This document shows, one piece after another, positions 17,057 to 25,179 of a stretch of DNA of 64,000 bases. The notes under the pieces are model-generated. The model saw only the letters and a list, made by a program, of their open reading frames with translations, searched no databases and was not told the origin of the DNA. This DNA comes from JANQPX01 sp039197065. GTDB lineage: Bacteria > Pseudomonadota > Alphaproteobacteria > Geminicoccales > Geminicoccaceae. The stretch is taken from contig JBCCUL010000002.1 of the NCBI GenBank assembly GCA_039197065.1, forward strand, positions 245,428 to 309,427. The letters run 5' to 3'. The position numbers and the translations under genes were made by a program. Positions within the stretch are counted from its first letter, which is position 1; the number at the start of each line of letters is the position of its first letter.

Positions 17057-18181
17057 CTATCCATTCGGAGGGAACAGATTGTTTGGCGCGGTTTCCAGCC
17101 GTTGATAAAGCTCTGAAAGTCCTGATAACCGGTCCGTCACGACACGTTCTCGGACCTTCAGCGCTTTTGCGTTCTGATCTCGCTCTTTGCTGAACGCGCT
17201 CTTCGCCTGCGCGCGATCTTTGGAATAATACTGAAACTCGTCCTCCATGAGGTCGAGGTCGGCGACAGGCGTTTCGAAACGAAAACCGTCCACCAGGATC
17301 GCCTGCAAATTGCTGTCCCTGAGGTCCCGGTAATTCAGAAAGTTCGTCTGACCAGGTCGCGCTGCCAGGGCTTTTTCGAAGTAGTTCGCGTAGCACGCCG
17401 TCATGAAATCGAGGTTGTCAACATACGGCGACGCATGCTTGCCGTCGCCGGCCAGAAAGGCTCTTTGCGCTGGCGTTGCGAACTCGGCGACATTCTTTTT
17501 TTGAATGACCGACCCCAGGACTTCGATCGGTTCTCGGTACATAAAGAGGCAAGGCACGTCGGGAAAAGCGCCCTGGATGAAGTCTGCGAAGAGAACGCTC
17601 CAACTGCGAAACTTGATGAAACCGTGGGAACAAACGCCGGAACGCTGGCGTAATATGGCTCGGATCAGATGTTGAAGGAGACGACCGTCATTAAGGATTT
17701 TTTCGTCGTTTCCGGCGTTGAGCGATGGCTGGCGCCAATGATCGGTCACAAGCGTCCAGAAGCCATCCTGCAGCGGACCTGGCTGGTTGATCGCCGCGTG
17801 CCTGGGCGAACGGTTCAGGACATTGCCCAGCAAGGTGGAGCCGCAGCGCGACATGTGAAAAATGAACCCGGCGATCGGGATCGTGTCGCCGATCGCCGCC
17901 TCAAGACGCGGCAGGTCTCGAAGATGGGTTCGGAGAGTTGGCACGCGTCCGCCGGCTTCTTTGGCGATGGCGGATAGGGAAAACAGAAACTGCCATTCCT
18001 GAAGGTCCTTCTCACCGACATCAGCCCAGATGACAGTCTCGCTTTCGGGATCGATGGCTGCCGGGATCATGCCTGGCGCCTGGCGAAGCAGCCGATCAGC
18101 CTGTTCTATCGTGACGGCCGGCCCGACCGGTCCGGTTATCGAGGCCACAGCCTCATGGTCGGGAAGCCAGTTCAGCTCCAT
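17057..18181 (-). CDS. Sulfotransferase-like P-loop protein
   Basis: 374 residues from ATG 18179-18181, with GGAGA eight bases upstream. The first ~115 residues have no clear domain (possible cupin or leader region). The phosphate-binding loop is FIFHMSRCGSTLLGNVLNRS at about residues 120-140, then AINQPGPLQ. A second motif is PCLFMYREPIEVLGSVIQKK, equivalent to the 3'-phosphate site, and the C-terminus has FNYRDL-like and F-rich segments typical of bacterial sulfotransferase homologues. Its first 10 bp overlap the end of the TauE/SafE gene, so the two are co-transcribed. The acceptor is unknown. Confidence 0.75.
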   Translation of the reverse strand: MELNWLPDHEAVASITGPVGPAVTIEQADRLLRQAPGMIPAAIDPESETVIWADVGEKDLQEWQFLFSLSAIAKEAGGRVPTLRTHLRDLPRLEAAIGDTIPIAGFIFHMSRCGSTLLGNVLNRSPRHAAINQPGPLQDGFWTLVTDHWRQPSLNAGNDEKILNDGRLLQHLIRAILRQRSGVCSHGFIKFRSWSVLFADFIQGAFPDVPCLFMYREPIEVLGSVIQKKNVAEFATPAQRAFLAGDGKHASPYVDNLDFMTACYANYFEKALAARPGQTNFLNYRDLRDSNLQAILVDGFRFETPVADLDLMEDEFQYYSKDRAQAKSAFSKERDQNAKALKVRERVVTDRLSGLSELYQRLETAPNNLFPPNG

Positions 18182-18912
18182 GGTGCAATCTCCAGTCCGA
18201 TCAAGAGAAGATTGAGGCCCAGACCCGTGACGAAAAGCTTCAAGAGACGTTTCAATTGGTCTGTGTAGGAGGAAATGAGCACGCGACGTCCGAGAATCAC
18301 GCCGATCAGGCCTGCCGCGATCAAGAGAAGAGCAAGCCACCAGTAGTGGAGAAAGGCGCTGCCGAACGCCGAGAACAGCACGATCTTGCCGAGATGGGGC
18401 AGGGTGGCGCATGCATTGCTCGTACCAACCACGTTCTTGTGGTCGGCAAGCCGCTGGCCGAGAAGGGTCGCCACCAGCGGCTTGGTGGCACCGACGAAGA
18501 CCGACATGAAGGACGCAATGATGCCGCATAGCCATGGGTAGAAACTGCCGTCCGCCTTCAGGCCCTGGGGCTTCCACCATGTTGCGACCACCAGAAAGGC
18601 TCCAAGGATGATCTGCCAGGCGTTTTCCGACAGCGCGCCCAAAAACGGGCTGGCCAGTCCGACACCGATGACGGTGCCGAAGGCGAAGGGGAGGAGGATA
18701 CGGTAGTCGACGAAACTGTGCAGGATCGCCCAGCGATTCAAATTGCCGACAAATGAAACGCAGGCATGGAGCGGGATGACGACGGAGATGGGCAGGGCGG
18801 TGGCCATCGAAACCAAGAGCAAGGAGCCGCCAGCGCCGAGACTCGTGCTCGCAAAAGAAGCAAGAAAGCTTGCACCGCACATGATGGCGATGGGAAACCA
18901 ATCCTCGATCAA
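18172..18912 (-). CDS. TauE/SafE family sulfite/organosulfonate exporter
   Basis: About 246 residues from a TTG at 18910-18912, which has an AAAGGCAGG upstream; a TTG at 18999 would add 29 polar residues. Eight hydrophobic segments fill the protein. The family pattern is visible near the start (FLASFASTSLGAGGSLLLVS) and in the second half (IIASFMSVFVGATKPLVATL, VVGTSNACATLPHLGKIVLF). TauE/SafE members move sulfite, sulfoacetate or other small anions across the inner membrane. The gene overlaps the downstream sulfotransferase-like gene by 10 bp, a link that suggests shared sulfur metabolism; the transported compound is inference. Confidence 0.8.
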   Translation of the reverse strand: MIEDWFPIAIMCGASFLASFASTSLGAGGSLLLVSMATALPISVVIPLHACVSFVGNLNRWAILHSFVDYRILLPFAFGTVIGVGLASPFLGALSENAWQIILGAFLVVATWWKPQGLKADGSFYPWLCGIIASFMSVFVGATKPLVATLLGQRLADHKNVVGTSNACATLPHLGKIVLFSAFGSAFLHYWWLALLLIAAGLIGVILGRRVLISSYTDQLKRLLKLFVTGLGLNLLLIGLEIAPWS

Positions 18913-19280
18913 AAATGCCTGCCTTTGTTCAATCAAAAGAATGCTCTTGGCACGCCGCCGGCCTAGTCTCTCTTCAGACCGATGGAAGCCCCTGACCAAT
19001 GATGTAGAATGAATTCACAGAGTTTCTATCCCACGGATACATCGTTTCGATCTGACAATTTTCACGATCATTGCAATCGAAACTATTCTGCCCAGCGGCG
19101 TTTTTTGTGGGTAGCCGGTCGGCGCAGGAAGCGCGGAGAGCCTCGTCAAATCTGGTTTTTTGCCCTGAAACATCACGATCTGGCCTTGGTTCTCTCTCGG
19201 CCAATCGCCGCAGGGTTGACATCTGAACAGGTTGTGCAATACCGCTTGCCAACGTCCAGGTCGGGAAAAGGATAAAGAAC
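18913..19280. other. Intergenic region with candidate promoter for the TAXI gene
   Basis: About 370 bp between divergent genes. A TTGACA occurs at 19216-19221, but the matching -10 region (about 19239-19244) is weak. No small gene is convincing. The left part may code for the N-terminal extension of the TauE/SafE protein if a TTG at 18999 is used. Confidence 0.35.
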
Positions 19281-20213
19281 ATGACTGCTGTTTTGCGGGT
19301 CGGTGCGGCTCTCGCTTTCATGAGTGTTGCTGTCATGACCAGTCCGATAGCGGCGCAGGATGCCAGCGCCAGACGGACTGAGGTCAACGCGCCGGTGGTC
19401 GGTATCTTGGGAGCCGGCATCAACGGCCAAATGACTCAGATGCTCTGGGACATATCGCGGGTGACCTCACAAGAGGGTGAAGTTCGCGTGCTCCCGATTC
19501 TGGGCGGCGGGTCGCTCTCCAACATCAACGACCTTCTCTATCTGCGCGGTGTCGACGGCGCGATGATCCAGAGCGACGTCTTGACCTTCTATGAGCGTAT
19601 CGGCGTCGAGGAAGGCCTTGAGCGGAAGCTCAAATATGTTGCGCCGCTCGGCACGCAGATGGCGCATCTGCTGGCTCGCGAGGACATTGAAACGATCGAT
19701 GATCTGGCGGGCAAAAGAGTGAATTTCGGGCGTTCGACATCGGGAACTGTGATATCCGCAGGCAATCTCTTCGATGAGCTCAACCTTACGGTCGAAGCGC
19801 ATAATATGAGCCATAGAAAGGCTCTGAAGGCGATCCGCAACGGCGAGCTCGACGCCATGTTCTGGATGACTGCTCCGCCGGCCGACCTCCTGCAGTCAAT
19901 TGCTGCGACCGAGGGGCTGCATCTCCTCTCCATCCCACCGGAGAGGATTGCTGACGAATCCTACGAGGCGGTTACGATCCAAAGAAGCACTTATGAAAAT
20001 CTAACCGACCAAAATGTGGCGACCGTCGGTGTGAAGACTTTGCTCGCCGTTTATAATTGGCCGGCCGGACATGAGCGATATGCGAAGGTGAAGCGCTTTG
20101 CCGATGCCTTCCGGGCGCAGTTCGACGTTCTCAAAGAGGCTCCTTATCACCCTGTCTTCCAGACCGTTGACCTGACCGATGAGGTTCCGGGGCAGTGGGT
20201 TCGGTTCGAGTAG
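19281..20213 (+). CDS. TAXI family TRAP transporter solute-binding protein
   Basis: 310 residues with a signal peptide (cleavage after PIAAQ near residue 25). The body matches TAXI binding proteins: LGAGINGQMTQMLWDISRVT, a segment GVDGAMIQSDVLTFYER, DLAGKRVNFGRSTSGTVISA and AIRNGELDAMFWMTAPPAD. It should bind an organic acid or amino acid in the periplasm and deliver it to a TRAP membrane subunit. No DctM/DctQ or fused 4TM-12TM gene is in the window, so it is an orphan here. An AGGAT sits upstream of the ATG. It is convergent with recD2. Confidence 0.82.
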   Translation: MTAVLRVGAALAFMSVAVMTSPIAAQDASARRTEVNAPVVGILGAGINGQMTQMLWDISRVTSQEGEVRVLPILGGGSLSNINDLLYLRGVDGAMIQSDVLTFYERIGVEEGLERKLKYVAPLGTQMAHLLAREDIETIDDLAGKRVNFGRSTSGTVISAGNLFDELNLTVEAHNMSHRKALKAIRNGELDAMFWMTAPPADLLQSIAATEGLHLLSIPPERIADESYEAVTIQRSTYENLTDQNVATVGVKTLLAVYNWPAGHERYAKVKRFADAFRAQFDVLKEAPYHPVFQTVDLTDEVPGQWVRFE

Positions 20214-20274
20214 CTATTCGGACCAGGATCGATCGTCTATGGAGCGGTCCTCGTTGTTTGATCAGAAAGGCTCT

Positions 20275-22491
20275 CTAGCCTGAAAGCAGATCCCGAAGTC
20301 TCGACCAGCGCCTGACTTCGGGGCGTTGCTCGATCGCTGTTTCCAAAGCGCCTGGTTCCACAAGTAGGATCACCAGGCGCTTTGCGCGTGTGATCGCCGT
20401 GTAGACCAGGTTGCGGCGGAGCATGCGGCCCTGCTGGCGAGCGAGCGGGAGGATGATCACCGGGTATTCGGAGCCTTGGGCCTTGTGCACGGTGATGGCA
20501 TAGGCCGGCACCAGGCTGTCGAGTTCGTCGAAGCCGTAGACGAGTTCGCGGCCGTCAATGGTGACGATGAGCTGTTTCTGGCTGCGGTCGATCTGGGTGA
20601 GACGGCCGATATCGCCGTTATAGACCTCGCGCTCATAGTCGTTCTCGATCTGCATGACCTTGTCGCCGGTCGCATAGGCGATGCCGCGGTGGTCGACACG
20701 GTCGGGCGCCGCCGGGTTCAGGACTGTCTGAAGCTTTTCGTTGAGCGTGCGCGTACCGATCGGACCGCGGTTGGTCGGGCAGAGGATTTGAATGTCCGAA
20801 ACCGGATCGACGCCAAACCGCTCAGGAATGCGCCTCGACACCAGCTCCACCAGCGTCTCGGCCGATCGCTCCGCCGTTCCGGTCCGGATCGCATAAAAGT
20901 CAACGAGGTCCGCGTCGGACATTCTTGAGGTGTCGGGCATGTCGCCCTTGTTGATGCGGTGGGCGTTCTGGATGATCTTGCTTTCCGCCGCCTGACGGAA
21001 GATCTTTTCGAGCCGGATCACCGGCAATTTGCCTGAGCTGATCAGGTCGGACAGGACTTGTCCGGGGCCGATGGACGGCAGCTGGTCGACGTCGCCCACG
21101 AGAAAGAGGGCAGCGCCTTCGGGGAGGGCATTGCAGAGTGCTTGCATCAGCGGGATGTCGACCATGGACATCTCATCGACGATCAGAAGATCGCCGCTGA
21201 GCGGCCGATCGGCGTCGCGGCGAAAGCCTTTGCCAGGCTCGGCTTCGAGCAGGCGGTGCAGCGTCTTCGCCTCCTGACCGGCGCTTTCCCCGAGCCGGCG
21301 CGCCGCCCGTCCGGTCGGAGCTGCCAGCATGACGTCGATCTGGTTCTTTTCGAGGCCTTTCAGGATGGCCTTCACCAGGGTGGTCTTGCCGGTGCCGGGA
21401 CCGCCGGTGATGATCAGGAGGCGGCTTTCATAAGCGAGCCGAAGGGCTTCCCGCTGCTCCTCGGCAAGTTCCAGGCCGAGCGTTGCCTCGACCGATTGGA
21501 CTGTGCCTTCGATGTTCTTGATGCGCCAGGGCGGGGGCTGCCAGGCACGCTCGACCAGGGCTCCTGCGATGTCGTCTTCCGCCTCATGCATCGCCGGCAG
21601 AAAGAGACAGTCGGTACCCTCCACCTTGTCGACGATTAACCGGCCTTCATCGATCTCACCGTCGAGCACGGAATCGAGCGCTTCGTCCGGGGCTTGCAGG
21701 AGGTCAGCCGCTCTTTCGATCAGCCAGTTGCGCGGCAAGCCGGCGTGACCCTGGCCCATGGCCTCCTCCAGTACATGGCGAAGACCGGCGGCGAGTCGAA
21801 AGGGGCTGTCCTTCGGAATCTCGAGATTGGCGGCAAGTTCGTCGGCGAGCACGAAACCGATGCCGCGGATGTCTTTGGCCAGCTGGTAGGGATTGGCGCT
21901 GACCGTTTCGATCGCTTTCGCGCCGTAAGCTTCGAAGATGCGGTCCGCGCGCAGGCGGGAGAGGCCTTTGGATTGAAGGAACAGCATGATGTCGCGCACC
22001 GCACGCTGCTCTTCCCAGGCCTCGGTGATCTTCTTGGCAAGGGCCTTGCCAAGGCCTGGGATATCAAGAAGGCGCTCGGGCTGGTGCTCGATGACTTCCA
22101 GGACCTGTTCGCCGAAGCGATTGACCAGCTTCTTGGCCATGGTCTTGCCGACGCCCTTGATCATGCCGGAGGCGAGATAGGCCTCGATCTCGTCTAGCGA
22201 GGAGGGCGGGATGACGGTCAGCGTCGAGGCGCTGAATTGCCGGCCATAGCTCGGATTGGTCGTCCAGTTTCCCTCGGCGCGGATGCGCTCGCCCGGGCTG
22301 ACGCTCGGGCATTTGCCGACCACGGTCGCCGCATCGCTCTGGCTTTCAATGCGCACCCTGAGCACGCAGAACCCGCTCTCCGCACTATGAAACACCACAT
22401 GCTCCACCATCCCCCCCAGGCTGCCGCCGGCAGACGGTTGACGTTGCAGTTCGAAGGGTTGGGTGTCCGATTGCGGGGAGGTTTCGGTCAT
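20275..22491 (-). CDS. recD2: RecD2, ATP-dependent 5'-3' DNA helicase (SF1B)
   Basis: 738 residues, the size of RecD2/YrrC rather than RecBCD RecD. It has an N-terminal OB-like region (to ~100), helix-hairpin-helix repeats (GMIKGVGKTMAKKLVNRFGE, LLDIPGLGKALAKKITEAWE, IRGIGFVLADELA) and a helicase core with Walker A GGPGTGKTTLVKAIL at residues 363-377. Motif II is LLIVDEMSMVDIPLMQ, and motifs V-VI near the end are YAITVHKAQGSEYPVIILPL and NLVYTAITRAKRLVILL. RecD2 works in DNA repair and replication restart without RecBC. It is convergent with the TAXI gene and separated from the upstream HEPN-like gene by about 260 bp. Confidence 0.95.
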   Translation of the reverse strand: MTETSPQSDTQPFELQRQPSAGGSLGGMVEHVVFHSAESGFCVLRVRIESQSDAATVVGKCPSVSPGERIRAEGNWTTNPSYGRQFSASTLTVIPPSSLDEIEAYLASGMIKGVGKTMAKKLVNRFGEQVLEVIEHQPERLLDIPGLGKALAKKITEAWEEQRAVRDIMLFLQSKGLSRLRADRIFEAYGAKAIETVSANPYQLAKDIRGIGFVLADELAANLEIPKDSPFRLAAGLRHVLEEAMGQGHAGLPRNWLIERAADLLQAPDEALDSVLDGEIDEGRLIVDKVEGTDCLFLPAMHEAEDDIAGALVERAWQPPPWRIKNIEGTVQSVEATLGLELAEEQREALRLAYESRLLIITGGPGTGKTTLVKAILKGLEKNQIDVMLAAPTGRAARRLGESAGQEAKTLHRLLEAEPGKGFRRDADRPLSGDLLIVDEMSMVDIPLMQALCNALPEGAALFLVGDVDQLPSIGPGQVLSDLISSGKLPVIRLEKIFRQAAESKIIQNAHRINKGDMPDTSRMSDADLVDFYAIRTGTAERSAETLVELVSRRIPERFGVDPVSDIQILCPTNRGPIGTRTLNEKLQTVLNPAAPDRVDHRGIAYATGDKVMQIENDYEREVYNGDIGRLTQIDRSQKQLIVTIDGRELVYGFDELDSLVPAYAITVHKAQGSEYPVIILPLARQQGRMLRRNLVYTAITRAKRLVILLVEPGALETAIEQRPEVRRWSRLRDLLSG

Positions 22492-22754
22492 GGTGGAGGG
22501 AAGGTGGCGGGGTGTGGGTGGGATGGCAAGGATTGTGATAGGATTTGCTTGTCTAATTTGTTTCGAGACGAGAAGGGAGATGGACTGCCGAACAGGTCAA
22601 CATCTGCAAACCGGATCGGCCATTATCTCCGCGACCTAGTGTCTATGGACTTGGTTCACGAATTGCGAAGTGCTTTGCGGAGCACGGGCTTGAAGCAGAA
22701 ATCCCCGAATTGAAGGGTAAACTACTTTGTCGAGAGTAGGATGACATTAAGAAG

Positions 22755-23657
22755 CTATTGAAATACGAGATCATCCAAAAATTCATTTCTTTCTTTTCCA
22801 TTGATAGATTCTCGTAAAGATCCGTCCCGCAGAATCTTACACAGACATCTTCTGATTAGAGATTCGATTATCTCTGTAAGTTCAAGAGATTTTTCTTTGC
22901 TGAGGCTATCTATCTTTGCGCCATGTACGATCTTTGACCGCCATGTGTATCCCTTCTTGATATCTTGGAATACCTGTTTCCTTTGAGATGATTGATTAGC
23001 TAAGAAAAAGCTAATCCTTTGAGCAATTCGATAAGATAACTCGCCGTCGTCAGGACCGAATAGCGTTTCTATAACTATCCAGTGCAACAGGTATCGAATC
23101 TGCCAGTTGTTCTCCGTCAATGAAGAAATCAACGTTCGGATCGCTAGCCAAAGGACACCATTGCGGTCCAAGTGTAAAATCTCTTCGAGAAGCCGACCGG
23201 ATTCCAAAATTTCTGATTTTGACAACACATTTTCATGAGCTTTCTCGGAAATGAATATCTGCTTCAGACTTCCGCTTTCTCTGAGGGATTCATGGTTTCC
23301 TTTTTGATCGAAGTGAAGCAGTGGCCCACATGAAAACGGAGATGGTTTGACCAACCAACAAGCGATCTGTGCAAGGCCCAGCTTTTCATCGATAGTTGTT
23401 TGAATAGATCTGGGGGTGTCGCCAGTCCAGTCCGGATCCAACGATCCCAACGCCTCCGCTTCGTAATCAACAGAAAGAACAAGCCGAGAGCAATCTATCA
23501 GATCTTGGTGCTCAGCAGATAGCTGCTCAGCCGATCCAGCATTTCTAAGCCAGTCTGGCGTTGGCTCAATTCCTATTCCGTGGGAAAGTTCATGCCTTTC
23601 GCTTAAATCTGGATCGTTCGCGAAATTGCCGACGACGACAGAGCAAGCATACCACAT
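22755..23657 (-). CDS. HEPN-like (ApeA-type) hypothetical protein, AT-rich
   Basis: 300 residues, no signal or membrane segment. The C-terminal half (about 165-285) is helical and contains IRYLLHWIVIETLFGPDD and, at residues 240-245, the R-x4-H motif in WRSKIVHGAKI. That combination is typical of ApeA-like HEPN domains, a fold found in RNases and RNA-binding proteins of toxin-antitoxin and phage-defence systems. The N-terminal half has no recognisable domain. The gene begins 3 bp after the trpE stop codon, so it is probably co-transcribed with trpE, yet it is much more AT-rich: a 60-bp sample at 22801-22860 has 24 G+C, against 43 of 60 at 24541-24600 in trpE. This suggests later acquisition. 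The HEPN call is by motif; RNase activity is not shown. Confidence 0.6.
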   Translation of the reverse strand: MWYACSVVVGNFANDPDLSERHELSHGIGIEPTPDWLRNAGSAEQLSAEHQDLIDCSRLVLSVDYEAEALGSLDPDWTGDTPRSIQTTIDEKLGLAQIACWLVKPSPFSCGPLLHFDQKGNHESLRESGSLKQIFISEKAHENVLSKSEILESGRLLEEILHLDRNGVLWLAIRTLISSLTENNWQIRYLLHWIVIETLFGPDDGELSYRIAQRISFFLANQSSQRKQVFQDIKKGYTWRSKIVHGAKIDSLSKEKSLELTEIIESLIRRCLCKILRDGSLRESINGKERNEFLDDLVFQ

Positions 23658-23660
23658 AAC

Positions 23661-25166
23661 TTAACCCGAACAGGCAAACCTGACAGCCTCTTCAGCAGCT
23701 CTGATCAGCGCCTTCGCCTTGTTGCAGCACTCCTGATACTCCGCCTCGGGGTCCGAGTCGGCGACGACGCCGCCGCCTGCCTGGACGTACATCTTGCCGT
23801 CTTTGATCAGCGCGGTGCGAAGGGCGATGCAGGTGTCCATGTCGCCATCGGCGGAAAGGTAGCCGACGGCGCCGGCGTAGAAGCTGCGGCGTTCGGGTTC
23901 CAGCTCGTCGATGATCTCCATCGCCCGAATTTTTGGGGCGCCGGAGACAGTGCCGGCGGGAAAACCGGCGGCCAGCGCGTCGACCGCGTCCTTGTCGTCC
24001 CGGATCTTGCCTTCGACATTGGACACGATGTGCATGACGTGGCTGTAGAGTTCGACCTGCTCTTTTTCGGTGACCTCGACGGTGCCGATCTTAGCGACTC
24101 GGCCGACGTCGTTGCGACCAAGATCGAGGAGCATGAGATGTTCCGCGCGCTCCTTGGGATCAGCCATGAGATCCTCTTCGAGCCGCTTATCCTCCGCGCG
24201 GGAGCCTCCCCGCGGCCGGGTGCCGGCGATGGGGCGGACGGTGACGGTGTCGTCGCGCAGGCGCACCAGGATCTCGGGGCTGGAGCCGACGATCGCGAAA
24301 TCGCCGAGATCGAGATGAAAGAGGAAAGGCGAGGGGTTCAGACGGCGAAGGGCTCGGTAAAGCGAGAATGATGGAAGCTCGAAGGGGAGCGTGAAGCGCA
24401 GGGAAGGCACCACCTGGAAGATGTCGCCGGCGCGGATGTATTCTTTCGCCCGCTCCACCATGCCGTGATACTGCTCGCGCGTAATCTTGGCGGTGGGCTC
24501 AGGCAGCGCGATGCCGTCGCGGGGCCGGTCCGTCTGGCGGGGCAGGCCGCGGCCGAAGTCGGCGACGACGTCGGCAAGCCTTTCTCGCGCGAGGTCGTAG
24601 GCATGGGCAGGGCTGCGATCGTCCGTAGGCCGGACCGGCGTGACGATGATGACGCGATCCTGGATGGTGTCGAAGATCGCCATGACCGTGGGGCGGACAT
24701 AGACGGCGTCCGGAATGCCTATCGTATCCGGGTTGGCGTCCGGCAGGCGCTCCATCTGGCGGACCATGTCGTAGGTCATGAAACCGAAGAGGCCTGCGGC
24801 CATCGGCGGGAGCTCGTCGTCCAGATCGATCGCCGATTCGGCGATCAGGGCGCGCAGCTCGTCCAGTGGCTTGCCGGGCAGGGGCTCGAAGGCCTGCAGA
24901 TCATGCCTGGCGTCGCGATTGATCTCGACATGGTCGCCACTGCAGCGCCAGACCAGATCGGGTTTCATGCCGATCAGCGAGTAGCGACCTCTGATCTCGC
25001 CGCCGGTGACCGATTCCAGGAGGAAGCTGTAAGGACGGCCTTCGGCAAGCTTGAGCATGGCCGAAACGGGCGTTTCCAGATCGGCGACCAGCGTCGTCCA
25101 GACGACCTGCGCCTTGCCGTCGGCGTAACGCTCGGCGAACCGATCAAAGTCGGGTGACGGTGTCAT
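23661..25166 (-). CDS. trpE: Anthranilate synthase component I
   Basis: 501 residues from ATG 25164-25166 (MTPSPDFDRFAERYADGK); the longer frame upstream is within the ppiD junction. The enzyme converts chorismate and glutamine-derived ammonia to anthranilate, the first step of tryptophan synthesis. The tryptophan feedback motif is present (SFLLESVTGGEIRGRYS), as are chorismate-binding motifs (VRPIAGTRPRGG, LLDLGRNDVGRV, FPAGTVSGAPKIRAMEIIDE, VQAGGGVVADSDPEAEYQEC). It is free-standing, not fused to TrpG. It lies 13 bp after ppiD in the same direction. The amidotransferase gene trpG, often the next gene, is not here; an unrelated AT-rich gene takes that place. Confidence 0.95.
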   Translation of the reverse strand: MTPSPDFDRFAERYADGKAQVVWTTLVADLETPVSAMLKLAEGRPYSFLLESVTGGEIRGRYSLIGMKPDLVWRCSGDHVEINRDARHDLQAFEPLPGKPLDELRALIAESAIDLDDELPPMAAGLFGFMTYDMVRQMERLPDANPDTIGIPDAVYVRPTVMAIFDTIQDRVIIVTPVRPTDDRSPAHAYDLARERLADVVADFGRGLPRQTDRPRDGIALPEPTAKITREQYHGMVERAKEYIRAGDIFQVVPSLRFTLPFELPSFSLYRALRRLNPSPFLFHLDLGDFAIVGSSPEILVRLRDDTVTVRPIAGTRPRGGSRAEDKRLEEDLMADPKERAEHLMLLDLGRNDVGRVAKIGTVEVTEKEQVELYSHVMHIVSNVEGKIRDDKDAVDALAAGFPAGTVSGAPKIRAMEIIDELEPERRSFYAGAVGYLSADGDMDTCIALRTALIKDGKMYVQAGGGVVADSDPEAEYQECCNKAKALIRAAEEAVRFACSG

Positions 25167-25179
25167 CGCATCATACCGA

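Noticed and set aside
17057..18901. A single 614-codon protein covering the sulfotransferase and part of the TauE/SafE gene
   Set aside because: The first 240 codons are a shadow of the TauE/SafE gene in another frame; the internal ATG at 18181 has a ribosome site and starts the conserved part.
15700..20213. A genomic island integrated at tRNA-Asp
   Set aside because: No duplicated tRNA 3' end and no integrase gene are visible; base composition is not obviously different.
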